Shown in pieces: positions 23,891 through 35,780 of a stretch of DNA of 64,000 nt. Position numbers and translations under genes: made by a program. A model generated the notes under the pieces. It did not search any database. It saw only the letters and a list, made by a program, of their open reading frames with translations, and had not been told where the DNA came from. This DNA is from Desmodus rotundus (lineage: Eukaryota; Chordata; Mammalia; Chiroptera; Phyllostomidae), in assembly GCF_022682495.2 (NCBI RefSeq), contig NC_071392.1, positions 138,022,818-138,086,817 of the forward strand, in the 5' to 3' direction. Position 1 is the stretch's first letter, and every line of letters starts with the position of its first letter.

Positions 23891-24429
23891 TACATTATGT
23901 GCCACTTACATGTTTGTTCAAAGAATCTGCCTCCTTCCTTTTGTAACACATATAAACACAGAAATTCTTTTCTCCATATTTTCCTTTTGATAATTTATTT
24001 GGGGGATTAGAATTTGTCTGTAAGTAGCTAAGGAGGTATAGGCTTTGTGGAATGAGAAAGCATAAAGAGAAGCCAACAGATTCAGTGTTCTTACCGTGCT
24101 AACAGTAACCCCTATTCCTTTAGAGATTTGTTAAGTAAGATTTACATGATAATGCAAACGTTTGCTCTGATGTTGAAACAGTTTTTCCTTTCAGGTCCTA
24201 TGCAATTGTATATAACCCAGTGGCAGAAAACACATAGGCTTAGATTACCAGCAAATCAGGGACACCAAAGAAATGAGAAAAGTTCTGTTTCAATGATCTT
24301 TTTCCTGAGTTGCCGGTAGCCAAAGAAGAAGAAAACAAAACACTAAAATTATAGCAGATTTTCACAAGTGTTGTGAAACAATGAACAACTGAAAGGAAGT
24401 TAAGGACTGGAGGTGGGAGGGGAGAGAGA

Positions 24430-24880
24430 GGATGACTCGCTGTGGGGGTGACGTTTAAACTGAGAAATAAAGTATGGAACATGCCAGTCATGTAAGAACT
24501 AAGAAGAGTTTCAGATAGAAGGATGAGCTCAGAGGACAGAGCTCAGGAGTGAGAAATATTTTTGAAGGTCAGTTCAGCTGGATATGGTGAGCATGGGGAA
24601 CAGTGGCATGAAAGGAAGTTGGGAAAGTAGGCAAGAACCAAATTATGCAGTGCCTTGGAGCCCACTATCAGGCAATGAACAGTCATTGAAGAGTTTAAAC
24701 TGGCTTCAAAGCATTGTGGGAAATGAATTAGTGGTGGGCAAAAGTAGATGTGCTTAGGATGCTGCGGTCATCCAGGATAGAGATGATAGTGGTTAGATTA
24801 GGGTGGTGGCAGTGCATATAGAGAAAATTGGGCTGCTTTGAATGAATGCATTTAGAGGTGGCACTGTGGGGACTTGCCTT
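24430..24880. repeat. Old interspersed repeat, family not assigned
   Basis: Contains GCAGTGCCTTGGAGCCCACT, TGAAGAGTTTAAACTGGC and GGTCATCCAGGATAGAGATGATAGTGG-type phrases that recur across mammalian genomes in a common ancient repeat. Part resembles reversed L2; I cannot name the rest. Confidence 0.4.
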
Positions 24881-24889
24881 CTAATCATA

Positions 24890-25040
24890 AGACCTTGTAA
24901 CCATATCTTCTCTCAGTCTCATAGTTTCATCTGTGAAGCCAGAGTAAAAGTTGCCTTTGCTTGCTGAATGGAGATTTAAGTGAATTATGTTTGTAAATAC
25001 CTTAGCACATGTCTGGCACATAGAAGGATCTCTGTGATTT
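24890..25040 (+). repeat. MIR fragment
   Basis: TCAGTCTCATAGTTTCATCTG and CCTTAGCACATGTCTGGCAC match the MIR 3' half. Confidence 0.55.
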
Positions 25041-25925
25041 TCAGCTGTTCTATTATATTTCCCCCTCCCCCATACCTGAACCTTTCTTATTAATGACTTT
25101 AAAGCCATTCTTTTCCTTAGCCCCAAATTTTAAAAATATTTCCTTAATACCTCCCACCTCAAGATCCCCAAGTGATCCCTTAGTTCCCTCAAATGGCTAA
25201 GTACTAATTTTCCTGTGACAGACAGGACAGGTGCAGAGGAACTGAAAAGGAGGAAAGGATAACCTAAAAGGATTACAGATTTCATGGTCTCATATTTATG
25301 AGCCAGCTTTTAAAAAATATTTATATCCCTCTTTTACATTTTATTCCTCTTCAGTTCATTTCTTATAGTTGATTTGAAGTGTGAACTTGGGGGCCTGGAG
25401 CTTTAGCAAGCTCCATGTTAGAAAAATGCATAAGAAGAAATTTGAGTTTTGTGGGGCTTCCCTCCCCGCTAACAAGGGCAACCAAACTTTGCAAGGAAAT
25501 CTTTGCGATTTCTTGCATCTGCCCACTGCCACCTTCAGGAGCACTCTTGCCTACCATGTCCCTGGCTCTAGCTCCTGCTACAAGGTAAAGGAAGTCAGAA
25601 ACTACCAATTTGAAGCAAATGATTTGCTTCTGAGCAGGGATGATGGAAGGAAGGTGGGGCCAAACCCACAGAGGAGGAGTTACATTTCAAGAAAGTAGCT
25701 TTCTTTGTGTTAACTCTTTTTTAAACCTCTTTTCTTTTACCCTAAGTCCAAATTGCTTCTCTTTTCCCAGTATCTATTTTTCCTTCTAATACACTTCTCA
25801 GTCCTTAACAAAACCCCAATCCATCTCTCAAATAAATCGGTAAAACTCTAAACTCCTGTTGAAGTAGAAGGTTCAAAATGGTAAAATCAGGACCCCCAGG
25901 CAAATGCCAAATGCACACATCAGTG

Positions 25926-25974
25926 ATTTTATTTATTTATTTATTTATGTATTTATTTATGTATTTATTTATGT
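25926..25974. repeat. (ATTT)n microsatellite
   Basis: About twelve ATTT units with two ATGT interruptions. Confidence 0.9.
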
Positions 25975-28330
25975 CAGAGGACCTGTAATATGTCAAAACT
26001 GGCCCAAAAGACATTTGAGAAGCTAGACATTTACAGGCAATATACAAAGGAAAGGACAAGAATGGTTTTACTTATGTAGTTTCCTTGAGCTTCAAGCCTT
26101 GAGATACACATTTTATACACAGGACTGATCTTTGTGACCTTGAGTAAACTAAGCTAGTGGTTGACCTTCTTGTAGGTCCTCAGAGCCAGCCCTTGTATCG
26201 CTTGACTCCATGGGAATGTCCAGGAGGAAGAGCAAAGTGCCTTGTATCATGCAGTCTCCTAAACCCCCAGAATTCTCTGAAAAATGACCTGGGTCTGGGG
26301 TTTTGCAGAGATCTATATGGAGACATTATAGGACAAGGGTAGGCTTGTTTCACATAGGTTTCCTTAAAGGAGGAGAAGCCTTCATGTCCCCGACCTCAGT
26401 ATGGGATATCAAGCCCAGAAAGAATATTTTATGCCCAAACGTGGTCTCTGGGACCTAAATTAAGGCCTGGTGTTCTATGGGTCATAATGTCAATCTTTTC
26501 TAGCTCTTGAACCAAAGGTTGGAATAGATATTAAATTTAGTTTGGGGACCTTAGTTTCTCAGATGAACCTGAGTAATGTTTTTATAAACAGGATTTTAGA
26601 AGCAGATGCTTTTGATCAAGAAAAAGAGCTTCATATAGCAGCTACTCACATCTGGTCTTCCCAGGTTTCTTTAATCTGAGCTTTAGCTAATACATCACAC
26701 CATAATGTTTGCTTCATTCAGTGCTCTCAATCCTCATAATTCCCCCCATTCCACACCCTCTTCTCAGGTTCACATATAAAATAGAGGATGAAAATATGAA
26801 GATGACTGTGGCTAATAATTCCGAGTTTAGAATGATAATTTCTTGGTTTGTAGCCTAGTCTGAGAGGCCCAACCCAGAGAGGAATCCTGGTGTTGTTCCT
26901 GTCCATTATCTCTAACCAGTGGTTGGGTGATGTGTCATCAGCATTCCTGTGTCCTCCTGGTGTGGACATCCCCCCACCACTGCCCCACAGTAGAAAAGGG
27001 ACTCACTCCATGAGGGCAGTTAAGTTCCCATAGTCTTTGCAGCTGTACATGGGAGCTGTAGTTGGAAGCTAGAACTTAATCCCCCTTCAATCTTGGCACT
27101 TGATTAAAAATTCATCAGCAGAACATTGATGCTCACTCCTCCTGGGATCATCACCAGAACTCGTTGGGTCTAACCATCAAACCAGGATGTTTTCAGTCAT
27201 GCCTTCTGGCAGGACCTCATCAACACTGTGGGGCTGCCATGGACGTATCCTACATCTTATGTTAGTAAAGAGTCTGAGATTGGTTTTCACATGTATACTT
27301 CAGTGAACATATCTGTTGTGGCAGAATCAAGTAGAATAGAGCTTCATGCTAAGTCTTTTATCCTATTTCTCCACTGAGTCACTTTTTACTCTGGGCAAGA
27401 ACCTCAGCATTGAAGGCTGGCCAAAGAAGAACAGTGGAACCCTGTGCTTTAATCTCACACTCACCTTCCCAATACTCCTTCCTACTCTTTGTCTTTGTGT
27501 CAAGTTTCTGTGGGAGCCTTTACAGTCAAAAGAGAGGACTCCTTTTCAGTGAGAAACATCTACAGTCTTCAGAATTAGCAGGAGTTTTAATAATCCAAGG
27601 CTAATATCAGGGACCAGATTTTGAGTCAGAGCTTCACGCATCTCCTGTCATTTGTGCTCTGGTTTGTGTTGCCCCCGTTTTTGCCTCCCACATGCAAAGG
27701 GGCAGGTGGATAGAGATCAGTGGGAAATACCCTGCCCGTTTTCTTCTGAGAGCTGCAGCTAGAACTTCACCATCGCCGGCCACCCTGAGGGGAGCCCTTT
27801 GGAGACATGGAACCACCTGCGCCCCCAGGCTCTGGTGCAGTGCACACTTTAAAGTGCACAGTGAGCACTGCCCCATTCCAGATCTGTGAGAGTGTGGCCT
27901 TTATGACCAGACCAGACAGTTGGAAACTGTCTCATAAAATCAGATCATTATGGAAACAGCTTCTGTTGATGAGGCGGTAGAGAAGCAGACACTCTCACCA
28001 ATCATCTGTATGAATGCAGATTGGTGGTGAGATGTAGCAGAGAGAGGGAACACATATGGGTATGCTACCTCTGTCTGCTGAGAGGGCTGAGCAACAATGA
28101 CACACCAGCATCCAGGTCATGAATTCTAAACACCACACTTCATTTAAGGCAAAGAAACCAGGTCTCCTTGGAGAAGTGGCTGGCCCTAGGGCCAGGGCAG
28201 TAACATACAAGATGAGCCTGGAACATCTTGCCATGCCAGAAGGTAAGGAAGTGTTCAAAGAATGATGGGAACAACTCAGAAGTCAGGGGCGCCAGCTTGA
28301 AAGGACTCCCACCAGCAAAATATGGGAAAG
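25975..28330. other. Intergenic sequence, probably old decayed repeat
   Basis: No gene found. Some stretches (26.7-27.3 kb) have the look of long-decayed endogenous retroviral internal sequence, with minus-strand ORFs interrupted by stops, but no motif is clear enough to classify it. Confidence 0.3.
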
Positions 28331-28339
28331 TTGGGGCGT

Positions 28340-29215
28340 TGAAATGAATAATGGTAGTCATGGAATATAATCCATGCAATAAAATTAGAATCCATGAGTC
28401 TATACTATTCTAAACAAACAAATGAATATAGTGGAATAAATGGGGAGAAGGAAAATCTGTTACAGGAAAATGCCAACTAATAATTATAAAAGGAATGATC
28501 CATCACTTGGCGAATTGTTATTTAGCAAACATGATCAGAATATTTTTAGGCATGAATCATCAATGAATGCCAAAACTAATGAGTGGAAGTTTGAGGAGGA
28601 AAAAAATATTTAGATTTTCAACCTATTTCCCCACCAAGTTCCTATTAATTACTGAGGAAAAACAGTAACTTTACAGTGAAGAAAGATGGTTGGTATCACT
28701 TAATCAACTAATTAAAGTTAGCACCAAGAATAGAAGAAAGAAATTACATGCCTTTTAACATGAGGCACCGGAAAGAACAACATGACTTCTGGGGTATTTC
28801 TGCCAAAATGCATTATCTGCTTCTAATCCATGAGGAGACAGCAGACAAACCCAAGTTGAGGGACACTACAAAATAACTTGCCTGTACTCCTCAAAAATTC
28901 AAAAATGTAGTAAGAGGCAAAGTAGGACTGAGACTATCTTCTAGATTAAAGATGATTGGAGATGTGAATATTAGGTGCTATGGATTCTTGGGTGAGATCC
29001 TGGGGACCCTAACCAAAACAAAACAACTTGCCATAAAGGATGTTAATGGCATATTTGGCAATATTTGAATCAGGTAGACAGATTAGAGAGAATTATATCA
29101 GTGTTCATTTCCTAATTTTGATCATTGTTGAACTCTTGTTATGAAAGAACTTGTCCTCGTTTTTAGGAAATATATGCAGAAGTATTTAGGGGAAGGAACA
29201 TAGTGTCTGTAACAC
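28340..29215 (+). repeat. Old mammalian interspersed repeat (L1M-like 3' end)
   Basis: Carries ACAAAATAACTTGCCTGTACTCCTC, TTTCCTAATTTTGATCATTG, TTGTCCTCGTTTTTAGGAAATATATGCAGAAGTATTTAGGGG-type landmarks of a widely dispersed old repeat. A related copy is at 61.2-61.4 kb. Family name uncertain. Confidence 0.4.
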
Positions 29216-32200
29216 TTTTCTGTGGGCTTTCTCCTTTTCCTCCCCCTCTTTCCCCTCTACGGATTCTTTCTCAGCCACCCCCATCTCCCGCCCATTCCCA
29301 GTGCTGCTGGAGCTGTGCTCACACAAACCTCAAGCGCAAAGGATGCCAGTGGGAAAGAAAAATTCCCTTCTCCCTCCTACAGTCTTCTAGTCACCCTCTA
29401 GTATCCCCCCTTCCCTGCCTCGTTGGCAAAGTTGGCTGACTGGTCAAAGAGCCATGGGGTTTGCGTGGTTTCAGCCTTAATACCAGCAATCCAAGATTGG
29501 AGGGTAGATTTGAAGCTGAGACACATGCTTTCTTGTGTCTTAGCCCGTCAGAGTTTTCTAGGAGGTGCCTTCCTCAGTTACACTTCAGTATAAGACACTG
29601 AGCCTTGGAGAGGGAGCTGCATGCTGTGATGGGCAGTACAGTGACCTCTAACCACTCAAAATTCCTAGCGTCATTTTCTTAAAGGGGACATCCTTGTCAT
29701 CTACATCATATTTGCCATATGATTTATTCTTGTGATTAGACATTTCTATAAAATTCTCAGCAAGTTTTTCATAACAGGAATATTGGGACCTGTAGTTGAG
29801 AATCAAGTATTACGAGCTCCTTCCCCAGGGAAGGACATTTTTAGAGATTATCTAACCCTTGCCTTCAGACTTCACTGAGTGCAAGCTACCTCTATTGCAT
29901 GTTGAATGTCTCTCCCTCCCAACAGTATAACCAGATCTCTCCGAGTTGGACCTTTGCAGCTCAAATGTTTGTTTATAAGATTGTGTGAGGTGTCTGGGGT
30001 CTCTGCTCTCCTGTCCCTTCTAAAGGCCTCAACTACTGGACAGTTCCTATAGGTCATAGGCCACCATGGGCAACAAATCAACTTGGGTGGCATCAGGAGG
30101 AATGCAGTTTTGTGGGCCCCTGCAGTGCTTGCTCCTCACTCTCCCATACTGTCAGTCTCAGCATAGATGGAGTTGTAGAGAAATATAGCACAAGCCTGGG
30201 TTTTATTTCAGTCCCTTTTGCCCTTTCTTTGCCCAAATGAGTAAAGCAAGAGCTAGCAGAGGTAGGAAATGAAATATAATCATCTGTTTTCTTCCTCCAT
30301 CTGGTCTCCTGAGGACCTGCTCCATGGTTCTCATGTGATAGGAGTGCTCAGTTGAGTTTTTGAGGTCTGGGAGATTATCTCAGTCTTGTACCTGGTTCAG
30401 TCATACTTTGCATTGTTGACCGGTTTTAAGTAATTATTCTTCAGGGAAGTACTGTTCAGGTGCCCTACAGAGTCTACTTATGTAATGGAGTTTGAACAGC
30501 CAAACTCTGCCTTTCACATCCTCCTAAGTCACAGACTTCACTGCATCAGCACTGCTGTGATTTTCTGCCAGCCCTGACTAGAAGGGAAGACCTCAGGGAT
30601 GGGGCAGTGAAGAGCATCAGGAATACGTTCTCTGAAATGGGCGAGATCCCTGCAATGAAGCATTTGAGAAGGGAACCTCAGGTGAAATGGCAATGAAAGC
30701 AAGACTAATCAGAAAGTCGAAGTAAGCAAGCATGGCAAAAACAAGTTAAACATATAGTAGGTTTACTGCAGGATTCAGATGATCACACAGAAAAGGTTAG
30801 ACAAACCTCTAGAAAGGAGCCCTTTTGTCAGACTCTCCCACTCCTATTTCAGTGGTCTTTTGGGCCTGGGAACCAGTATTTCTGATTGCAGATATTCTCA
30901 TGGGCTTCAATACATGGATCATCCTGGTTTAAGTGGTGGGAGATATAGCAATTTTGTATTTACTTAATGACTTTAAAAATTTCAGGTGTTATATAGAAGA
31001 CCTGGTTGATTCGTGGTCTAATAGTAATACTACCATACAGGAATGCTAAAACAGCAATACTAAAACACTTACATAGCTCTCTCTTGTTCCGATCACATGT
31101 ACTTGCCATTGACTGCATGCTGAGAAACATAGCAACGCTTCGTGTGGGCTCCTTTGGTGACATATGGTGAGAAGCCAACCTTGGCTCATTGCACATTCTT
31201 TCCCAGTGGTTTCGAGTAAATAAATGCAGTGCTCTATCTTAGAAATGACTCTGTCCCAGTTTTCCTGAGACATCAATTTAAAAACTCTCAGCCAGGAGGA
31301 CATGCACATTTAAATTCAGTTGGTCTGGGAAGACAGATGGACATGCCTTAAACCTGGTTTGCCTTGGGCAACAGATACATGCAGCCAGAAATCCTGAGAA
31401 AACAGCAGGATAAACAGGTAATTACAAGAGTTAGAAGCTGGGTCAGGTGACCGTCTAGGTTAACCTGGGACTTGGCAGGGAAGATTGGAGGGCTTTGTTG
31501 GGATGGGAGGGAACACGAAAAGAGAGTCTTGACGTGGGTGTGATCTGAGCATCCTCCCCTCGGGCTGGATTTGTTTTTGCTCTGCCCCTCACCTTACACT
31601 TCCTGGCCAGTTGTGTCTTCATGGCCTCTTACATCTGTGGTTCACCTTCTCTGACACTTAAAGTGTTCTCTCCCAGGTCAAGGGAACTACTATTCCTAGC
31701 AAACCTTGCCCACTCAAAGCTAATTTCAAATGATTGTCTTGGAGCATGTGTAACTGTTTTCTGTAATGTGAAGGCATCATGAGGGAGAAACTGCCCTATA
31801 TGCCCTTCTGTACTTCTTGGTTTTCAAGGGGGATTAGGTGGGATTTGGTTTCTGTCAAAGAGTAGAAATCAGAAGCTGAGGAGGACAGAGGCAGATTGTT
31901 CTATCTGATGCCCAACCTCCGTTTTCCTCTCCTAGGAATGAAAAAGATGTGGCTCTTGAAATGCCCTTTATTCTGAAAAGGTGGGTGGAAAATTGTACAG
32001 AAACATCACAGGCTGGTGGTGGCAGGGGCCCTGCTGGGCATCAGAAAGAGCACCAGGTGTTCCCACCTGGGTTCTCTGGGTTCTAAGAGGAACTTCATTG
32101 CAGGCAATACAGGGCTGTCCAGGATTCGTGGGTGATAGTGGAGAAGGCAGAGTTACATGTTCCTTCTTTCTCCTTCCATCCCTTCTAGGGAAGTTCGCAA

Positions 32201-32321
32201 TTTCCTCTCCTGGGACCAAAGCACAGACATTCTCATTGCTAAAAGTATCCTGTGACAGTGGTGAATTTATCCTTAGTTCCTTGCCTGTTACCTGAAACTG
32301 ACCTCCAGCTAATGAGACACT
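29216..32321. other. Intergenic sequence without recognised gene
   Basis: Minus-strand ORFs at 29.87-30.09 kb and 31.05-31.31 kb show no known domain. Decayed retroviral origin is possible but unsupported. Confidence 0.3.
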
Positions 32322-32337
32322 AAGAAATCTGCTGCTG

Positions 32338-33787
32338 AGGGGCCCAATTTGATTGTGGGTAGTGGAGGGAGAAATTGAAATCTGACAGAGAGTGGAGCTG
32401 GTGCCATTACTCCCTCTCGGCCCCTCCCCCACATACAGCATCACAGGGCAGTGACCAGCGTTACCCCGCCCCGGGGAACACCTAGAGCTCCGCCCCTTTA
32501 AGTAACAGAAGCACCAAGACCAAAAAAAAAAAAAAAAAAAGGCCCAAATGACAGAACACTTCAAAGCTCCAGAAATAATTCAACTAAGCAGCAAACAGAT
32601 AGCCAACCTATCAGATGCACAGTTCAAAACACTGGTAATCAAGAAGCTCACAGAATTGGTTGAATTTGGTCGAAAACTAGATGAAAAAAATGAAGGCTAT
32701 GCTAAGAGAGACAAAGGAAAATGTACAGGGAACCAATAGTGAGGCAAAGGAAACTGGGACTCAAATCAACAGTGTGGACCAGAAGGAAGAAAGAAACATC
32801 CAACCAGAAAAGAATGAAGAAACAAGAATTCGGAAAAATGAGGAGAGGCTTAGGAACCTCCAGGACATCTTGAAACGTTCCAACATCCGAATTATAGGGG
32901 TGCCAGAAGGAGAAGAGGAAGAGCAAAAAATTGAAAACTTATTTGAACAAATAATGAAGGAGAACTTCCCTCATCTGGCAAAGGAAATAGACTTCCAGGA
33001 AGTCCAGGAAGCTCAGAGAGTCCCAAAGAAGCTGGACCCAAGGAGGAACACACCAAGGCACATCATAATTACATTACCCAAGATTAAAGAGAAGGAGAGA
33101 ATCTTAGAAGCAGCAAGAGAAAAGGAGACAGTTACTTACAAGGTCTTCCCATAAGACTGTCAGCTGATTTCTCCAAAGAGACCTTACAGGCAAGAAGGGG
33201 CTGGCAGAAGTATTCCAAGTCATGAAAGGGAAGGACCTACATCCAAGATTGCTCTATCCAGCAAAGCTATCATTTAGAATGGAAGGGAAGATAAAGTGCT
33301 TCTGAGATAAGGTCAAGTTAAAGGAGTTCATCATCACCAAGCCCTTATTATATGAAATGTTAAAGGGACTTATCTAACAAAAAGAAGATAAAAAATAGGA
33401 ACAGTAAGAATGACAGCAAACTCACAATTATGAACAACCACACCTAAAACAAAAACAAAAGCAAACTAAGCAAATGACTAGAACAAGAACAGAACCACAG
33501 AAATGGAGATCACATGGAGGGTTGTCAATAGGGGAGTGGGAGGGGGAGAGGGGGGGAAAGGTACAGAGAATAAGTAGCATAAATGATAGGTGGAAAATAG
33601 ACAGGGGGAGGTTAAGAATAGTATAGGAAATGTAGAAGCCAAAGAACTTATGTGTATGACCCATGGACATGAACTATTGGGGGGGGATGTGGGAGGGAGG
33701 AGGTGGGCAGGATGGAGTAGAGTGAAGTGGGGGAAATGGGACAACTGTAATAGCATAATCAATAAATATATTTTTAAAAAAAGAAAA
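32338..33787 (+). mobile_element. HAL1-like (ORF1-only L1-related) retrotransposon, nearly complete
   Basis: A 1.45-kb insertion between 16-bp target-site duplications, AAGAAATCTGCTGCTG (32322-32337) and AAGAAATCTGGTGCTG (33788-33803), one mismatch. The order is a GC-rich 5' UTR (to 32547) with an A20 run at 32521-32540, an L1-type ORF1 region (32548 to about 33377), a G-rich 3' UTR, then TAATAGCATAATCAATAAAT and an A-rich tail. No ORF2, endonuclease or reverse transcriptase sequence lies between ORF1 and the 3' UTR, which defines the HAL1 ('half-L1') organisation. Such elements depend on L1 machinery supplied in trans. The 3' end resembles the bat L1 tails elsewhere in the window. Confidence 0.75.
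32548..33377 (+). pseudogene. Broken ORF1 of the HAL1-like element
   Basis: L1 ORF1p-type RNA-binding protein remnant. The N-terminal part (from the ATG at 32548) shifts frame near 32.69-32.73 kb. A second frame then runs to a stop at 33154 and covers a charged, coiled-coil-like Gln/Glu/Lys segment followed by an RRM-like region with NIRIIGVPEGEEEEQKIENL. C-terminal-domain sequence (ETLQARRGW-like, then LYPAKLSFRMEG and KVKLKEFIITKPLLYEML) continues in another frame to about 33377. At least two frame disruptions make it non-functional. Confidence 0.75.
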
Positions 33788-33867
33788 AAGAAATCTGGTG
33801 CTGCCTTGCTGTTAGGAGTCCTCACTCCCTGTTCCATCCCTGGTCTCTGCCGGCTGCAGTCCACATG

Positions 33868-34020
33868 GTGCAGGCATGCCTCAGTGACACTCTGGGCTAA
33901 GTTCCAGACCAATGCGACGAGGCGAATTTCACAATAGAGCGAGTTGTATTCTTTTTGCTGGTGAAGGGTCTTGCCTTCAATGTGTTAAAAAAGCACAATA
34001 AGGCAAAGCACAATGAGATG
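33868..34020. repeat. Probable old DNA-transposon remnant
   Basis: GGCATGCCTCAGTGAC...AGTTCCAGACCA at one end and GCACAATAAGGCAAAGCACAATGAG at the other resemble the termini of a mammalian cut-and-paste family carrying GCAATAAAGCGA-type ends. Family not assigned. Confidence 0.4.
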
Positions 34021-34626
34021 GAGTGTTCTTGAATTTCACACAGCTTCCCGAGAATAGGCTGAATCACACCTCTTTTAGAACTTCACATTGTTGATTCCAG
34101 TCTCTCTTAATGATGTTTGGTTTAATGTGCTTTATACCAGCTAGGTAACCTCTGGTTTTTGACTCTTTGAATGTCTGAGGTGAAACCTTTGTGTAGCTTT
34201 CCAAAGTCAGCAATTCACAAGCTGCCTCCTTCTTAGGTGGGCAGAATACCCATTTTGGTGCTCATAGGCACAGTTTGTAGAGATGATATGCTTCACTGCC
34301 TCTCAATAGAACTCTAGCAAAACCAGGAAAAGGCAAGATCGGAGGAAGATAGAAGTGAGAGGAGTAAGGGTGTACCTTGCACTCCAGCAGGGTTTGGAAG
34401 AGTGTTGGTGGTCAGGATCTAAAACTAGGGAGAAATCTGACACAGGAACACTATCTCTGAGAACAGTGATAACCTTTTCCTTGAGGATAACTTGCCCTGA
34501 TTCTTGGGTGAGATCCCCCATGCCTTACCTCTTTCTCTCCCCTGACCCCTGAGAAGCTTGGTTCTCAATGCCAGCTTCACTGAGAGAGTTCATCCCCAAT
34601 ATCTTGACCTTGCCTCCTTTGCTGGT

Positions 34627-34653
34627 TGTGTGTGTGTGTGTGTGTGTGTGTGT
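34627..34653. repeat. (GT)n microsatellite
   Basis: About 13 uninterrupted TG units. Confidence 0.95.
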
Positions 34654-35732
34654 TTCCTATGGACTGTGCCTCTTTCTTCCATCCAAGTGTGTTCAGGATT
34701 TTCTCCATGGAATAGAAGGAGCAGCTCATTCGGGGTCCTCCAAGCTCAGGACATTTTGCCTGAGTAAGGTTGTGATCAGTAGCAGTTCCTGGAGAGGCCA
34801 AGTATCTGGGCACTTAGGCCTTTGGACTCACACTAGGCTCCCCCTTAGCATTTGCTGTCAGGGGTACAGTGGGGGTAGCAGTTGGGGTAAGGGCTCCCTG
34901 GAGGGGAAGGCAACAGCTTCCACATTCTTCCTCCCCAGTCTTGGCATCCCTTTGTACTGGCTCACAGGCCCAGCATATTCTTTGATCTCTGACCCCCTTT
35001 GCTCTTTCCTTCAGGGGATTCTGATTCAGCAGCAGAGCAAGGAAGGGCACTTCTGTCTGGGGTCTGTCAACATGGAAGCTGCATCCCTGGGTGGGATCCA
35101 GGTCCTTCACCCTGCACCTGGACCAGTGTCTTGCTTAGCCATCCTCTTCAGAGTTTCCAAGATTTGTTTTTAAGTACCTAGGCCTGGCATAATTCCAACT
35201 TAATTAAATGATATCTGAATTGCAGTTCTACAGACTTGGAAACAACTTCCCCTCCTCCTTTGCTGCCGCCGCCTCCTCCTCTTTCATCTTCTTCATTGCA
35301 GGGGGATGTTCTATGAATAATGCCTATAACATCTGGTAAATGAGGTTTTTAGATATAGATGCACATGTTAGGTTAATGCCACCACATTGTCAGTGACCTT
35401 AGGCATAGAAGGGGGATAGCGAACTATGTATGTCTCTCTGGGGATGGATCTGTAATAGAGTGAGGGAGCATGAGTAAGGAAAAGAGGAGAAAGAATACAA
35501 ATAGAGATCGAGTTAAGTGTGGAGGGGGGTTTAGGAGAGAGGAAGGGAGGGGGGGAGAGAGATTAGAGCAGAAGGATAAAAGGAGCATAGTAGATCCACA
35601 GAATATTCTCTTTATAGCAAATAGCCTCTTGTCACCTATTGATCCCAGTTTCCTTTTGAAATTCTAAAACCATTTAACTTATTTCATAAGCAAATGATTT
35701 GTGTTTTGCAATTTACATAGTTATCTCAATGG

Positions 35733-35780
35733 TGGGGAAGGGAGGGTAGGAGGAAGGGGAGTGGGAGGTGGGGGGGAGGG
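35733..35780 (+). repeat. G-rich tract with G-quadruplex pattern
   Basis: Six or more runs of three or more G separated by one to nine bases. A shorter similar run lies at 35527-35560. Confidence 0.7.

Noticed and set aside
31968..32564. 198-residue minus-strand ORF
   Set aside because: It overlaps the 5' UTR and A20 run of the HAL1-like element on the opposite strand, so its poly-Phe start is an artefact.
34568..35173. 201-residue plus-strand ORF
   Set aside because: It reads through the (GT)n microsatellite as a Val/Cys run, has no known domain and no splice or promoter context.
35262..35300. GCCGCCGCCTCCTCCTC stretch followed by an acceptor-like CATTGCAG
   Set aside because: No donor or open coding continuation follows; treated as a low-complexity run.
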